DNA from: Halichondria panicea
Taxonomy: Eukaryota > Porifera > Demospongiae > Suberitida > Halichondriidae
Direction of reading: 5' to 3'
Assembly (NCBI RefSeq): GCF_963675165.1
Contig: NC_087379.1
Coordinates: 1,063,001-1,127,000, forward strand
Length of the DNA stretch: 64,000 bases
Shown: one piece after another, positions 1 through 11,842 of the stretch
Layout of the letters: every line of letters begins with the position of its first letter
How positions within the stretch are numbered: position 1 is the first letter of the stretch
Notes under the pieces: generated by a model
Database searches by the model: none
Seen by the model: only the letters and a program-made list of their open reading frames with translations
Told to the model about the DNA's origin: nothing
Program-made: the position numbers and the translations under genes

Positions 1-577
1 AGATGAGCTTGTCGACTTGAGCAGCACACACCTTGTTTAGATTCTTGTCGTCATATCCCCCCATTAGGTACACTGTGTTGTTGTAGACAATTCCTCTTTG
101 GTCACGACAAGCATACGGTAGTCTGCCTGTTTCGCTCCACTGGGAGGTGCTGATGTTGTAGATCTCAACATTATCAGTGCAGTCACGAGAGCCCAACACA
201 CCTCCTGCTACGACTAGATGTGTTGGGAGACTAACGACTGCTGGCCACATCCTCGCTGTGGGCATGGGTGGGATCGTCTGTTTCCATGTCTTTCTTTTGT
301 TAAACACATGTACCACGTTGGATGTAGAGAAGGGTAAATCCAGACCACCAACTGCTACCAGTTCACCTTTGACCTCCCCTAGACCAAAATATCGTACAGG
401 AAGTCTGGGCAGAGTTGACCAGACGTCTTGTGGCGGATCGTAACAGTAGACACAGTGCTTGTCATCATCGTCATAACAGAATCCTGCACCATAGTAGACC
501 TTGCCATTGATGGTTACCGCTAGTCCCTCAGACATCTTCACTGGAGCCTCAGAGCACTGACTGTAGGACAACTGAAC
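1..577 (-). CDS. Kelch-repeat exon of kinase-Kelch gene A (3' end beyond window)
   Basis: Open minus-strand frame through the window edge, so the C-terminal blades are missing. It encodes Kelch blades marked by Gly-Gly doublets and by aromatic strands such as CYDPPQDVWSTLP and VEIYNISTSQWSET. The exon begins after a pyrimidine-rich acceptor (CCCTACAG, then GTTCAG) in phase 0. That phase matches the donor closing the kinase exon at 4042, so I read the two as one gene with an intron of about 3.5 kb filled by transposons. A separate start at the MxHKLLTLC-like stretch just upstream is possible but would use intron sequence. The Kelch family forms beta-propellers that bind protein partners. The loops after each GG differ from those of the paralogues. 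Confidence 0.75.
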
Positions 578-928
578 CTGTAGGGACTGGAGAATACAGA
601 GAGTCAATAACTTGTGTGTTGCATGATTGTGTAGCTTGTAATTAAGAGCATTTGGAATGTATTACCATAGCAACAAAAAATATTATCAGTAATCGATCCT
701 GTGGGACACAAATTATTCTAATTTGAGGGTTATTTATATAATAGTGATTATCATACTGCAACATAATATATTCACAGATTATACGGTAGCCGATTGATTC
801 TTATTGCCGAGGCATCGCAAACAGAATTTTCAGAATACCTTGGTGGAACGTTAATATACACAACAACTTCCATTCTAAACCTAGGCACTGCATAATGTAC
901 TTGGCGATCAATTGGAACATTAAACAGT

Positions 929-1601
929 TACCGTAAAAAGACCTCGATTTACAGCGACCCTCTAAAATATGCGACACCCAATTATTATTTTTTTAATGTC
1001 GTATTCTGTGTAAAGGTAAATGTAGCCACTCCCTAGCAGTGGCGGATCTAGGATTCTTGAAAGGGGGGTTCCAGGGCTCTGAGCGGGTCAAGGACTGTTA
1101 TTTTACCTAGTTCATCACTTCTTTGAAACAGTGAGCATGCGCATTAACACACGGAATTTTTTCCTAAAAAAAGGTCATGACTTTTCATAAGCAATCTGCA
1201 TGCACTACGCTGGAGAGTTTTTAGCTTTCATAGTCACTGAAACTGCACAGACAAAGCTTCGCAGGACTAACAAGGACTAAAGGTAAGTGAGAAGTGCATG
1301 TGAAAGCTAGTAAGAAAGGAACAACTTGCTAACTAGTTGCTTGAGCCTCCCACTCATTTCTTTCCCAAAGGGGGGTTCAATTGAACCCAAAGAACCCCCT
1401 CTGGATCCACCACTGCCTAGCATCGATTGTAGCCCACTGGAAAATCAGTGTTTTTAAGCGGCCTGAAATCAAGGCAAGTAGACTCTGTAAAGTTACCTCC
1501 AATTCCCTCTAAATATGCGACACCAGGACTTCAATATAAATGTTCAACCTCTGGCTTCGTAATTATTAAAAAGTGTCGCTTTAAATCGAGGTCTTACGGT
1601 A
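929..1601. mobile_element. Inverted-repeat element with a second element nested in it
   Basis: The ends TACCGTAAAAAGACCTCGAT and its complement (TCGAGGTCTTACGGTA) face each other, and both have a neighbouring ATGCGACACC motif. No coding frame is seen inside. It lies in the large intron of gene A. The interior is split by a second element at 1037-1415, so the outer copy is the older one. Confidence 0.7.
1037..1415. mobile_element. Nested MITE with CAGTGGCGGATC-type ends
   Basis: It begins CAGTGGCGGATCTAGGA and ends with the near-complement TCTGGATCCACCACTG. The 5-bp flank CCTAG is repeated on both sides (1032-1036 and 1416-1420). Short purine-rich ends (AAGGGGGGTTC, complement GAACCCCCT) extend the inverted repeat. 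It is non-coding. CAGTGGCGGAT-type ends are common in hAT-like MITEs of animals, but the short flank repeat leaves the superfamily open. Confidence 0.7.
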
Positions 1602-1760
1602 CTTACTTCTATTAGAGTGGTGATACAATAAGAGATATGACAGTCATGTTTAGGTGCAGTGGCGTACGAAGCAATTTCTCAATGGGGGGGGGGGGGGGGG
1701 GCTGTAGTTTTTTTAGTGTAAGGCTATTTACATAGTATAGCTTGGATAAGTCATCTCTAC

Positions 1761-2486
1761 CCGATTATACGCCGCAGACGCATTTATGCGTCATGTCGGT
1801 ATGACGCCATAGACGCATTTTTGCGTCAACCGCAGTAATCCGGCTTCTCTCTGCTCTAAAGAAACCATGTACCAGGGAGCGGCTGCTGCTATTTTAACGC
1901 TACTACTACGTCCAGTTACTGTTCAGGTAAGTATATATGTAGTCAAAACTTTGTACTGTGCAGAAAATATTTTGGCAATACACGCTTGAATATGTAGCTA
2001 GTTTACAAATTAAATATTAATTATTGGCATGAACAAACACTATCAAAAAATTATATAGAGCTACTAGCATGGCTAAGAGGCCACACTAGATCAGTGAGGA
2101 GGTGCTGCATGAAATTGTAGGCTACCCACTAGCTCTGGGACCTGCACAGATTGACATAGAAGACCCAGTAGCCAGAGTACAGCAAGGTAACAGAGATGTG
2201 CCAGTCATGGAGGGCAGTGATGATGAGTTTTCTGATTGAGAACAGTTTGGAGAGGAGCTTGAAGGTAAATGCAACAAATAAAATGGCTTCACTCAATGTA
2301 TAGAATAAAAACAAGAACATCAAATACCCGGTACAGTACAACAATAATTACAACATTAAATTATCAAAAATGTAGATCTGGATAGGACATCGACACTGCA
2401 TGAGCTGACCACTGTTGTGAAAGTCCTACCACCAACGTCAACCTTCCTGTACATGGCATTGTCAGTGCGCGTGTATGTGTGTAAGT

Positions 2487-2565
<79 letters not shown>

Positions 2566-2742
2566 ACGTGTGTGTGTGCGTGTATGTGTGTAAGTGGATT
2601 TGTGTGTGTGTGTGTGTGTGTGTGTGCGTGCGTACGTGTGCGTACATATGTGTGTGTGTGTGTGTGTTTGCGTACGTATGTGTGTGTCTGTTTGCGTGCG
2701 TGTGTGTGTGTGTGTGTGTGTTTGAGTGTGTGTGTGTGTGTT

Positions 2743-2786
<44 letters not shown>

Positions 2787-3961
2787 GGAGTGTTTGTGTA
2801 TGCTTGTATGTGTGCGTGTGTCTAACCGTGTATTCTACTCTTGACAGAGGCGACTCCAAGGTACTCCAAAAGGGACCCAGTGGCAGTGCATAGTGTGACA
2901 GCAAAGTATCAGCAGTAGCCACAGACATTAGATACTTTTTATATCTATTGTTAGTTACGCAAAGAATTATAATCGTTACTGATGGTCCAAAAAATGTTTT
3001 TCAAGGCTCGAAGAACAAAAGGCGAGGCTATTATTTTACTATTCAAGGGCTATATATAATTACATAATAGGTTATACACACGAGTTCTAAACATAATGTT
3101 GGGGTAGTCAACAAACATAATATGTACCCTGGCTCACCTCGCTGCTACTGCCACTGTTCCTCTGTTCACTGTACATACGTGGCCCCACCTCTGATTATTG
3201 GATCCAGCCACACCTACACGTAGTGTACGTATGTACACAAAGAAGGCTAATCAATGCTGCTTAGCACTACCAATTCTAGATACAACTACTATCTACTATG
3301 TACAGTCAGTACCAGACCATAGAGCTTCTAGCGATTCTACAAACGCATGCAACAAGTACTGTAGCAACTACAACCGGTTGTATTTTTAATATTAATTTTA
3401 TGGGCCTGATTTTAAATAAATTGAAGTCTATAATAGGTGATGCAGGTCCTAAAGTAGACTCTAAACATTCAGTAGAGTCAACATACAGTTTAGGAAGCTT
3501 GTACTCACCTTTTTACCACTGCCACTGTTTCTCTTTACACATAGCTGCCTCAGGTTATAAGCCACACCCAGTACCTTGTGTAGCTGCACAGAAAAAGGCT
3601 AAGCAACGCTTCTCAGCACTACAAACTCTACAGCTACGTCCTATATACTTACTACAATAAGTAGTAGGCTGTATGCTTCTAGTGTATCTAAAAAGCCATG
3701 TAACAAAGCAGTATTATACGTAACTACTACTTACCTTGACAGAAGCAGATCACAGCCAAACCTTCGAGATAGTAAGCGATTCGGGCATCATCCTGTAGAT
3801 CTTTGACTGGTCTTTCTTCCTAGTCTAACTTGCACAATCAAAAGTCGAAGCGCTTTCAAGTTATGAACAGTTTTCTAAGAACTGATTAATTTGTGCATTT
3901 TTTAAAAATCAATATGGCTGCGGGGGTGTTTCCGCAACGTGACGTCATGGCGTATAATCGG
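1761..3961. mobile_element. 2.2-kb TIR element with 4-bp CTAC flanks and a transposase N-terminal remnant
   Basis: The termini CCGATTATACGCC and GGCGTATAATCGG are perfect 13-bp inverted repeats flanked on both sides by CTAC. Subterminal GACGCATTTATGCGTC and GACGCATTTTTGCGTC palindromes follow the left end. A decayed start at 2069 reads MAKRPH, a stop, then ISEEVLHEIV and later an acidic EGSDDEFSD run. This resembles the acidic N-terminus in the TTAA-flanked element at 53656 (MTKRPLYTGDEVL). No transposase core is seen. The middle is largely TG repeat (2483-2815). Confidence 0.65.
2483..2815. repeat. TG/CA microsatellite, interrupted
   Basis: About 330 bp of TG dinucleotides broken by TGCGTACG and TAAGTGGATT interruptions that recur (for example at about 2481 and 2591), suggesting internal duplication. 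Open frames here are low-complexity artefacts. Confidence 0.9.
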
Positions 3962-4041
3962 CTACTTAGAAATATGGGGGGGGGGGGGGCTCGATCCAGC
4001 CACTGCACTTAGCTATAGTGGTACAGTGTTGATGAGCTCAC

Positions 4042-5567
4042 CTGTGGTTTGCTGGTCAGGTAGTCCCTGGTTTTGGTGAGTTGGTTGTTTAATCTCTGAA
4101 TGGTGGTTTCCTTCTTCTGAAGGGAAGTGTCCTTGGAGGCAAGCATCGAATCTTTGTCAGCAATAGTTAAATCTTTGACAGAAATAGTGGAATCTTTGTC
4201 TGCTAAACGAGCTTGCTCTTGTTCCACTTGTGCAGTGAGATTGGTGACATCTGTTTCCAGTTGAGCTATTTTCGTAGCTTTAGATACAAGCTCGTTGTGA
4301 GTGTTGGCAATTTGTTGCTCCACCTCTTCAGTGAGTTGCTTACATCGAGTTTCTAACCTAGCAATGGTAGTATCTTTAGAATTCACCAGTGCATCTTTTG
4401 TGGCAGCCAATGATTCTTTGAGCTCCAATTCAACTCTGAGATTCTCTATCTCCACAACTAGTTGATCAGTTTCCACAGAGTGCACCAACTGCATACGCTC
4501 GACAGTGTTTTCACTTACTTCCTCTTGTCGTCTTTTCTCCTCCGCCAGTGCCTCGTTCTCTCCTGCTTTCTCCTGGATTGCCGAGTCCTTCCTCACAACC
4601 TCCTCCTCAAGCTCCCTCTTCTCTGTCAGTAGGGCACTCACTCGCTGGAGCATCTCCACTCTGTTCTCAAAGGAGGGAGGGTGTTCAAGTACCACACCCA
4701 CCATCCGACCCACTATCTCCGCTGCTCTAGGCCTTCGCTGAGGGTTGTTGCTGAGACAGCGCATGATGAGGTCCATCAGAGGGTGGTCTGGGGAAATCTT
4801 TCGAAGAAACTCTTCACGTCGTTCAGCTTCCGTCACTGGTATCAGTCTGTCAGGATTAGCAGGATCGATTCGTGTCTGGCCGATACTTGGTAGTGGCCAC
4901 TCTGCTGTGAAGGTGTGAATCATCATGATTCCAAAGGAGAACACATCCACACTGGTGTCATAGTGGGGGTTGGCAACCATCACTTCGGGGGGCATGTACG
5001 CTGGGGTGCCAGGGGTCTCCGTCATTCGACTTACTTGAAGGGGGGTCAGGTTCAATATTCGAGCAACCCCCAGATCGGATATTTTGGCCGTCATGTTGGT
5101 GGACAAGAGGACATTGTTGGCTGAGAGGTCTCTGTGCACAATGATTGGTGTTTGGCCATGGAGGTAGACCAGGCCCAGTGAGACGTCATGGAGGATGGAG
5201 AAGTTAATCTCATCGGGGAGAATACCGTAGCGCTCGAGACAGCTAGTCAAGTTGGTGGGGAGGAACTCCATGACTAGGATGGGGAACTGAGAGCCTTCCT
5301 CAAAACAGACTCCCAGAAACTGGACAATGTTGGGGTGCCTAGTTTGACTGAGCAGGTGACACTCCTCCAGATACCTTCGTGCTGCATGCCCGATTCCAGT
5401 CTCGTAGAGAACTCGGTAAAGCTTCTTGCCGGCACATTTCAGTCCTCGATACTCTAGCTCCATGACAACAGCGTTGGAACCTCGTCCAAACTCATTCTCA
5501 GTGATGTGAATTTGTCTTAGAGTGAACTGCTCAAAAGCTTGTGGATTTACAGCCATTGTCTTCGTTA
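4042..5567 (-). CDS. TKL-type protein kinase plus coiled coil, gene A
   Basis: The start at 5556 (MAVNPQAFEQFTLRQ) is 11 bp after a 3' splice site (TTTATTCCCACAG, then TAACGAAGACAATG), so a non-coding first exon lies upstream. The kinase domain spans about residues 15-290: glycine loop GRGSNAVV, lysine in CAGKKLY, catalytic loop VHRDLSANN, metal-binding SDLG (Leu in place of the usual Phe of DFG) and GTPAYMPPE. All residues expected for activity are present. About residues 300-500 are charged coiled coil ending in 7-residue units of the type KDSTISV, KDLTIAD. The exon closes at LTSKPQ with donor CAG, then GTGAGC, in phase 0, joining the Kelch exon at 577. Frames read on the opposite strand are shadows. 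Gene A carries GRGSN where its paralogues have GxGSY. Confidence 0.85.
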
Positions 5568-5697
5568 CTGTGGGAATAAATCATAAAAATAGGAAATCCA
5601 GCTAGAGGTATATAAAGTCAGCTTTGAATTATTGCATGCATGGAATGTTACTAGCTGCCTTACAGGACCATATGTAGTCACAGTCTTATATTCTTAC

Positions 5698-5822
5698 CTG
5701 TAAAGAAAGCTGAGCTTGATATATCTATTGGTAAAGTTGAGCAACCAAAAGCAGAGCAAGCTAGCAAAAGGAGGTGTGGCTCGTACAGATTGCACATTAT
5801 TTAGAATACCACAAATCAAGGG
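5698..5822. promoter_or_regulatory. Divergent intergenic region between kinase gene A and CWF19L1 copy 1
   Basis: The kinase 5' UTR exon ends at about 5698 (donor ACAG, then GTAAGA on the minus strand) and the first CWF19L1 codon is at 5823, so the two genes are head to head within roughly 125 bp. The block around ATTATTTAGAATACCA just before the CWF19L1 start is kept at all array copies (about 18060, 26060, 35285) and also at 46730, where no CWF19L1 gene follows. A shared bidirectional promoter is inferred. No TATA box was identified. Confidence 0.5.
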
Positions 5823-6867
5823 ATGAAAATGTAAGGAGTTAGCTAGCTCTAGTGCAAGTGTACTCACCTAGATCTCCTTCTCCCCCTCACTCAGTCTGGT
5901 GTGTGGAGATGTGGAGGGTCACTTCAAGCAACTGTTTAGCAGAGTCCAGAGCATCCTCTCCAAGAACAAAGACTTTGAGGTAGCTACATACAATGGATGC
6001 ACACACTCACTGCAGTGCCAGTGCATTTATTGTCCCTTTATGTAGCTGCTGTTGTGTGTTGGATCTTTCTTTAGCTCTGACTGCCAGGAGGAGTGGAGCA
6101 AGTATCGGGAGGGGGTGGAAACAGGTAATTAAACGATATTAAATCACCTTCCTCTGACATTTATTACACCCCCATGCACAGTGCCTCTACCGACGTTCAT
6201 CCTTGGCCCGTGTTGGACTGAGCATGGCCAGTTCTATGGAGACTTGTCACGTGATGGAGGAGAGCTTTGCCCCAATGTCACATGTCTAGGTACAGTGTAT
6301 GCATGTTGTTAACCACTCTATCAGTACACACACGAGTCACACTCCATTACAGGTCAGCGTGGAGTGTACAGTGCGTCCAGTGGTCTGAGGGTGGCCTATC
6401 TCAGTGGGAGCTACCAGGGGAGGACCTATCAGCATCAAGACAAGGGAGATAATCTATTGGTCAGTTCTCTTCCCAATCACCTGGAGAAGTTGTTGAACTA
6501 GTTTTTGTTTCTCCCTCTAGCGACCATATTTCACTGACTCTGATGTGTCCTGGCTGGAGGGTCAGTGCAGTGGAGAGGGCTATCGTGGAGTGGACATTCT
6601 CCTCACCTCTGATTGGCCCAGGGCAGTGGACAAGTTCACAGTGGCTCCTGTGAGACCTAGCTCCCAGTTATTGTAGGATGGACCAGTACCTTAATAATAC
6701 CTTATGCTCATGCAGGACGGACTGGACCTGAGTGCAGTGGGGGCAAAGCCTCTGAGTAAACTGGCCATGTGTCTCAAGCCACGCTACCATTTTGCAGCTC
6801 TACACCAAACCTTCTATGAGAGAATACCGTACAGGTACAGTACGTCCATCCCTGTATGTTTAGACTT

Positions 6868-7075
6868 AACGTACTATGGTATTTTCAAACATTTTTTTTG
6901 GAAACGAGCGATGATTTCTTTTTTTCGGAACTTGAAAGGCTTTTTTGTTTTGTTTGAAAATTAATGTGATTCAAAATAACTCTGTCGCTGAGTTTTGGGT
7001 GAGATCCAGAGGGGGGATTTTTGCTGTTTTCGATCCAACCCTACTATTAGCACTACATAATTACGATTTAACGTA
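6868..7075. repeat. Interspersed repeat in CWF19L1 intron 7
   Basis: A block including GTTTTGGGTGAGATCCAGAG and TTTCGATCCAACCCTACTAT interrupts the intron between CWF19L1 exons 7 and 8. The same block is in copy 3 (about 27185-27365) and, inverted, at about 12765-12870. Copies 2 and 4 lack it. It is non-coding, and no clean ends were resolved. Confidence 0.55.
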
Positions 7076-9039
7076 TTGAAAGGCGTTTTTCTAAATATCA
7101 GAAAATGAATGTGCATGATTTGACCAACGCAACTAAAGTTTTGACCCTTTAAAATATAATTATACATACATGTACATCCTCATCTTTAAATCCCTACACA
7201 GTAATACCTCCACAACTTTTGATGCTAACTGTATTGTGCTTCATTTCATGCAGGAATCATAAAATCCTCCAAGGCAAGCCACATCATGTGACACGATTCT
7301 TAGCTTTGGCTCGAGTGGGAAATCCAGACAAGAAGAAAAGAGTGAGTTGAAATCATTCTAGTCCCATTAGTATATGTTATTAATGATGACATCATCTTCA
7401 TACCTGCAGTACCTGTATGCATTCTCTGTCACACCCATGAGCTCCATGGACGAGAAAGAGCTGACTCAGCAACCACCCACTGCAACCAACTGTCCCTACA
7501 CAAATCTTTGGTAAGGAAAATTTCGTATTATCTCATAATGTCTAGCTATCGTTGAAGGAGCAATAGTTATACTTGTAGATTGTCCAATTTTCCAAACAAA
7601 AACTTGCGTTATGTAGCACTCTGAGAGTCCTATCTCTAGATATCACCATTTGTGTTATAGTTCAATCCACCATGTTTGCTGAGGTCAAAGTTTATTGTGT
7701 ACCTACTCCCACACACTGTGCAGAGGGAGTCTCAAGAGGAGGCTGGGCCTAACTTCTTCTTTGATCAGAGGCTCTTGATTCAGCTCATCGCAAACAGAAG
7801 AGACAACAGGACGGAGGACCCCCTGCAAAGAGACGACCCCCTCCCCGGCCCAGGGGGCCGTGCTGGTTCTGTCTGGGGGGCAAGGAGGTGGAGAAACATC
7901 TCGTGGTCTCCATCGGAGATCATGTGAGATAGAGTGTGTTGTACTTGCTAATACTGCACATACAAAATACAATGTAGCTCACAAATAGCAGACCACTAAC
8001 AGTTTGTATTGTACCCTATATAGACGTACCTGGCTTTATCCAAGGGTGGGATGGTACCAGAGCATGTGCTGGTCCTACCCATCGGTCACTATGCAGCCTC
8101 CACTGACGCACCACCAGTGAGTTCATGTGCTGTGTGTACCACTGCTGTGTGTGTATAGTCATTGTTTGTATTGTGGAGAGTATGTTTCCATGCTCTGTGT
8201 GTACTATTTAGCAGTCTGTAGTGGTCAGCCTGTAAACAGGCCACCCTCTATAATACAGCCAGGTTCATGGGCCCCAAAGTCTCCATAGCATGTGTTTGGA
8301 CCTGTGTTAGCAGACCACCTCTTTAGTACAGCCACTGTTGGTCTGCCCACTGTGTAAGCAGAGATCACTATACCATATATCATGCATGTACACTGTGTGA
8401 CCTGTGCTCTATTACTGTAGGAGGTTTTGGAGGAGCTTGGAAAGTTCAAGAGTGCTCTGAGGAAGTACTTCAACAGCAAAGATCAGTCGTGTGTCATTTT
8501 CGAGAGAAACTACAAATGACAGCGTCTTCAACTACAGGTCAGTACCGTCAAGGCCGTATTATCATGTGATGTGATTGATACTGTATGGTTGGTGTGTTGA
8601 GATTAGGCTACAAGGTTTTGAGGGCAAACAGAGGAATGTGATTTCTCTTTTCAATGGTTCAGAGACTCTTTCAGCTGCCATAACTTGAATTCTGTGTATT
8701 CAATTTCAACGGTTTTATGATTTTACAAGAGGCCATCTAGCAAAGATCGTGATTTTATAGGTCTTATTTGTGAAACCATTAGCATTCGCAAACTTACATA
8801 ATTATGTGGAAACATTGTATAAATACGGTACATGTTAGTGTGTGTATGGTAGATGTGTTGACTGATAGTTGTGTATGGTTAGTGTGTGATGGTAATGGTG
8901 GTCACTGTAGGTTATTCCAGTGACCAAGATTCCATCTGATGCTCTGAGACAAGCCTTCATAGATTATGGGTGGAGTATGGGGGTGTGGCTTGAGACTGTG
9001 CCCAGGGAAACACCACCCTCAGAGGTAACACACTCACAT

Positions 9040-10700
9040 CATAGCTGTACCATGTTCTACGTACCATTCTCTAAGCCTTTTAGTGATCAATACTTGATTT
9101 TGCTACACACACACACACACACACACACCTCTCCTCCCACACCACATGCACACACACACACACACACTGATACTTATTTATTTTGACTAATGCCTAATGC
9201 TAACTCTAAGAACATAATGCTATCTACTCCCAATAGAAGACCAACATGTACACACACACTGACACCGGAATATTTAGCTAATAGTATATGAACCAGCTAC
9301 CAGAGTCATGGTCATGCAACCTGTAATTAATTAATGAGCCTTTCCCACCCATAGGCCGATTTAATACCCAAATGTAGATAACGAACAGCCTGACCCTACC
9401 CCAACACATTATGCATAATATATACACTAGAACCAAGCTATGGTACATACTATAGGTCAAGTTATAGGAACCAAAAAAGCTGTTGTGATTTCACCCACCC
9501 ACACACACAGACAACTAGAACTCTGTGGTAAAAAAAAATAATGGTACATGTACATAACCCTCAGTAGTAACACCTTGAGGGAGCCTTAAATTAAAGCTCA
9601 CATGATCCAAGCATTCCATATAGAAACAAATGGATAAAATGGAGTGTAACCAAAAAAAGTCATCTGAAGCCATCCAGTAAGTAAAGCAATATTTGGCCTT
9701 TATGATATTACCGTATAGCGCGAAATTTTCGAGGCACTTATATTTCGTGGATTGGCCTCTAAAAGCCATTTCGTTGCACAATGTTCGCGGAATGACTGCT
9801 TACCGGAAGCCACGCCTTTAAATCTTGCACGTTATAGCAGGTAAAGAACGATTTTCGTGGACTTAATTTTCGTGTAGGATTGCTAACCCACGAAATCCAC
9901 GAAAATTAAGCCCCTCGAAAATTTCGCGCTATACGGTATTATGCTGCACTTGTATGAATACATAAAACTAATTATATAGCACATGTCAAAATCCTTAATT
10001 CTGTATGCCCAAGAAACCAGCAGCAACTTAGCTCACGTGAATCATCGTAATGACAACGTATAGACCACCCCCACTAACAAGTTTACCCATAACTACTGCT
10101 AGAATAGGAAATAATGTAGTAATGAATGTTACATGATAATTATAGTAATGCCATTTGTTGGCATTATAGCAAATCCGGACTCCATAGGGAGTGGTTCCGC
10201 CTATTCTGTAGTCGACCACGGGTCGGGAAATTAAAGGAACCGAAACCCGTGGCCTGACGAGGATCAGATTAGGTTCTCCCCTGATGACCGGTGCATTCAA
10301 TAAACCGAGAGCAGAAGGCATAAGCCTACTAACCTCGCACTACAATAGATACTATAGCTCTTCCTGTGTTCACATAATAATTATGTACTATTGGGTAGTT
10401 TAGGGTCATTCGCAACACCCACGTGCATTTTATAAACAGTCACCATGTGACTTAACCTTAGCACAGCAAGCTAAGCTACCTATTTTATACCTACACAGCA
10501 CTTTAAATTAAAACCTGTTATACCAGAACAATAATTATATAGATAGACTATAAGATCGGATTACGCGGGACCTGTTACAAGTGAGTGTTTCTCTCTTTTC
10601 TACTCTTAGGCTGAGTCAGTAATTATGTGTCGGAAAGCCCGATCCCACCTCCTATACTTCTGTATATACCATTCTCAAACACACACACACACACACCTCT
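9040..10700. other. Non-coding spacer inserted within CWF19L1 copy 1
   Basis: Compared with the other copies, this stretch separates exon 13 (ends 9024) from the exon-14 remnant (about 10730). It contains a CA tract (about 9104-9165), a MITE (9709-9938) and an AT-rich remainder with short shadow frames. I see no gene in it. Confidence 0.6.
9709..9938. mobile_element. MITE with TACCGTATAGCGCGAAATTT ends
   Basis: A 230-bp near-palindrome. Left end TACCGTATAGCGCG and right end CGCGCTATACGGTA are perfect complements, extending inward as AAATTTTCGAGG / CCTCGAAAATTT. The same element recurs at 48999-49237, with a relative at 23410-23743. It has no coding capacity. Confidence 0.8.
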
Positions 10701-11018
10701 CCCACACATACACATACACACACATACACTGGTGCCCATACTTCCTGGCAGAGTTTGAGGGGGGAAATGTGTTCATAAGACCATTTTCTCACCAACTCAC
10801 GCAGACAAACAACCAGATCACTGAATATAGGTTATAGTATGTTTCTACTACTGTGAGCTCATGAGGTAAACAGCACTCTCAAGTGAGTAGGTAAGAACAT
10901 ATCCATGAGTCTCGTCACACCGACAATGCACACCTCTAACCTTTCTATTGCATACTCAGCAAATGTCTCTTCCACAAATCTGTCATCCTACCTATCGAGT
11001 GAGCACACAAACTGTTCT

Positions 11019-11357
11019 AACCACCAGCCAAAATATCTACTCCACCAATACCAACGGCAGTACCAACAACAATACTGGTAAGTTAATAGTCTCTATCTCT
11101 TCTCCTGCTTCTTAAAGCTGCTCGTATTAATACAGTATCTAGTACAATGTATCAGCAGCTACTATACGTGTGTATAGCGTGCTCAACTAACCCCCCCCCC
11201 ACACACACACACAGTGGCATATGAGAGCAGGACTCCCTCTGCTGCCACTGTTGCCCACAGCCTGCTCCCACCTTCCTCAGCGACGCCCTCACAGTCCTCT
11301 GACAGTACAAAGGTCAAGAAGTACGAGAGCATGAAGGTGGAGGACATTGAGAACTAA
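11019..11357 (+). pseudogene. 3' exons of the membrane-protein gene, fused to CWF19L1 copy 1
   Basis: Nearly identical to 48468-48840. It holds the last part of the cytoplasmic-tail exon (donor AATACTG, then GTAAGT, at 11077) and the terminal exon 11215-11357 encoding VAYESRTPSAAT and ending KVEDIEN. At 11019 the sequence switches inside a CWF19L1 exon (AACTGTTCT, then AACCACCAG), so a recombination joined the CWF19L1 3' part to this tail. No promoter or extracellular part is present here. Confidence 0.75.
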
Positions 11358-11842
11358 ATCACTGACACTTGCAAAAAAACAAACATTAGTAGTGTACTCT
11401 ATTTATTCTTGTATGAAAGAGCAATGTTGTTTTGTCGTAGCGATTATCTTTAGAATCCGATAGTCTAATTTAATGTATAATAATAATATTAAACATTCAA
11501 TAATAATTATTTGTGTGTAAATTAATGTCTCAAGTTGTGATTGTATAATAATGCGTACTGTGTGCAAGATTCATAAGCAGTTCGACTGGTACATGCATGC
11601 ACACTATTTATATACAGCTAGCTATAATTATACGTGTTTTTCAACGTACACATGTATATACTCAACTCTTATTAAATTAATCCTATAATTATTATTAATG
11701 GATGATAATAATTAATTATAAGAAACTTTTTTAAAACATTAATTTGCTATTAAAAAAAAATTGTAAAAATAAAACTACTAAGTGATTGTGAAGGAGAGAT
11801 TGAGTGAGGTCGGTCCGAATTAAGTGATTCAGCAAAAGTGTT

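Larger units (their letters stand above)
5823..10840 (+). pseudogene. CWF19L1: CWF19L1-like gene, copy 1 (broken)
   Basis: CWF19L1 proteins have an N-terminal metallophosphoesterase-like part and a C-terminal HIT-like CwfJ part, and are linked to spliceosome/lariat processing. Exons read by eye: 5823-5830 (ATGAAAAT), 5895-5979, 6046-6124, 6182-6289, 6353-6459, 6521-6649, 6716-6834, 7254-7341, 7410-7510, 7661-7923, 8024-8116, 8421-8537 and 8911-9024. The start joins as MKILVCGDVEGHFKQLF. Family marks seen: [38 protein letters not shown] and VLVLPIGHY. Lesions: a 10-nt deletion at the end of exon 9, a 1-nt loss in exon 10 (GATCAGAGGCTC), and TGA at 8517 in NYKS. The penultimate region (about 10730-10834) lies 1.7 kb away beyond inserted DNA with a further 1-nt loss, and the last exon is missing (see 11019). 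Confidence 0.8.

Noticed and set aside
2356-2928. Long open frames of Cys-Val or His-Thr repeats on both strands
   Set aside because: They are translations of the TG/CA microsatellite, open in several frames at once.
4505-5124. Plus-strand frames opposite the kinase exons (Ser-rich frames of 60-80 codons, seen in every copy)
   Set aside because: Shadows of the conserved kinase coding strand; they repeat only because the kinase exons do.
8225-8479. Minus-strand frame over CWF19L1 exon 12 found in all five copies ([20 protein letters not shown])
   Set aside because: It is the antisense of an exon and its intron; recurrence reflects the module duplication, not selection.
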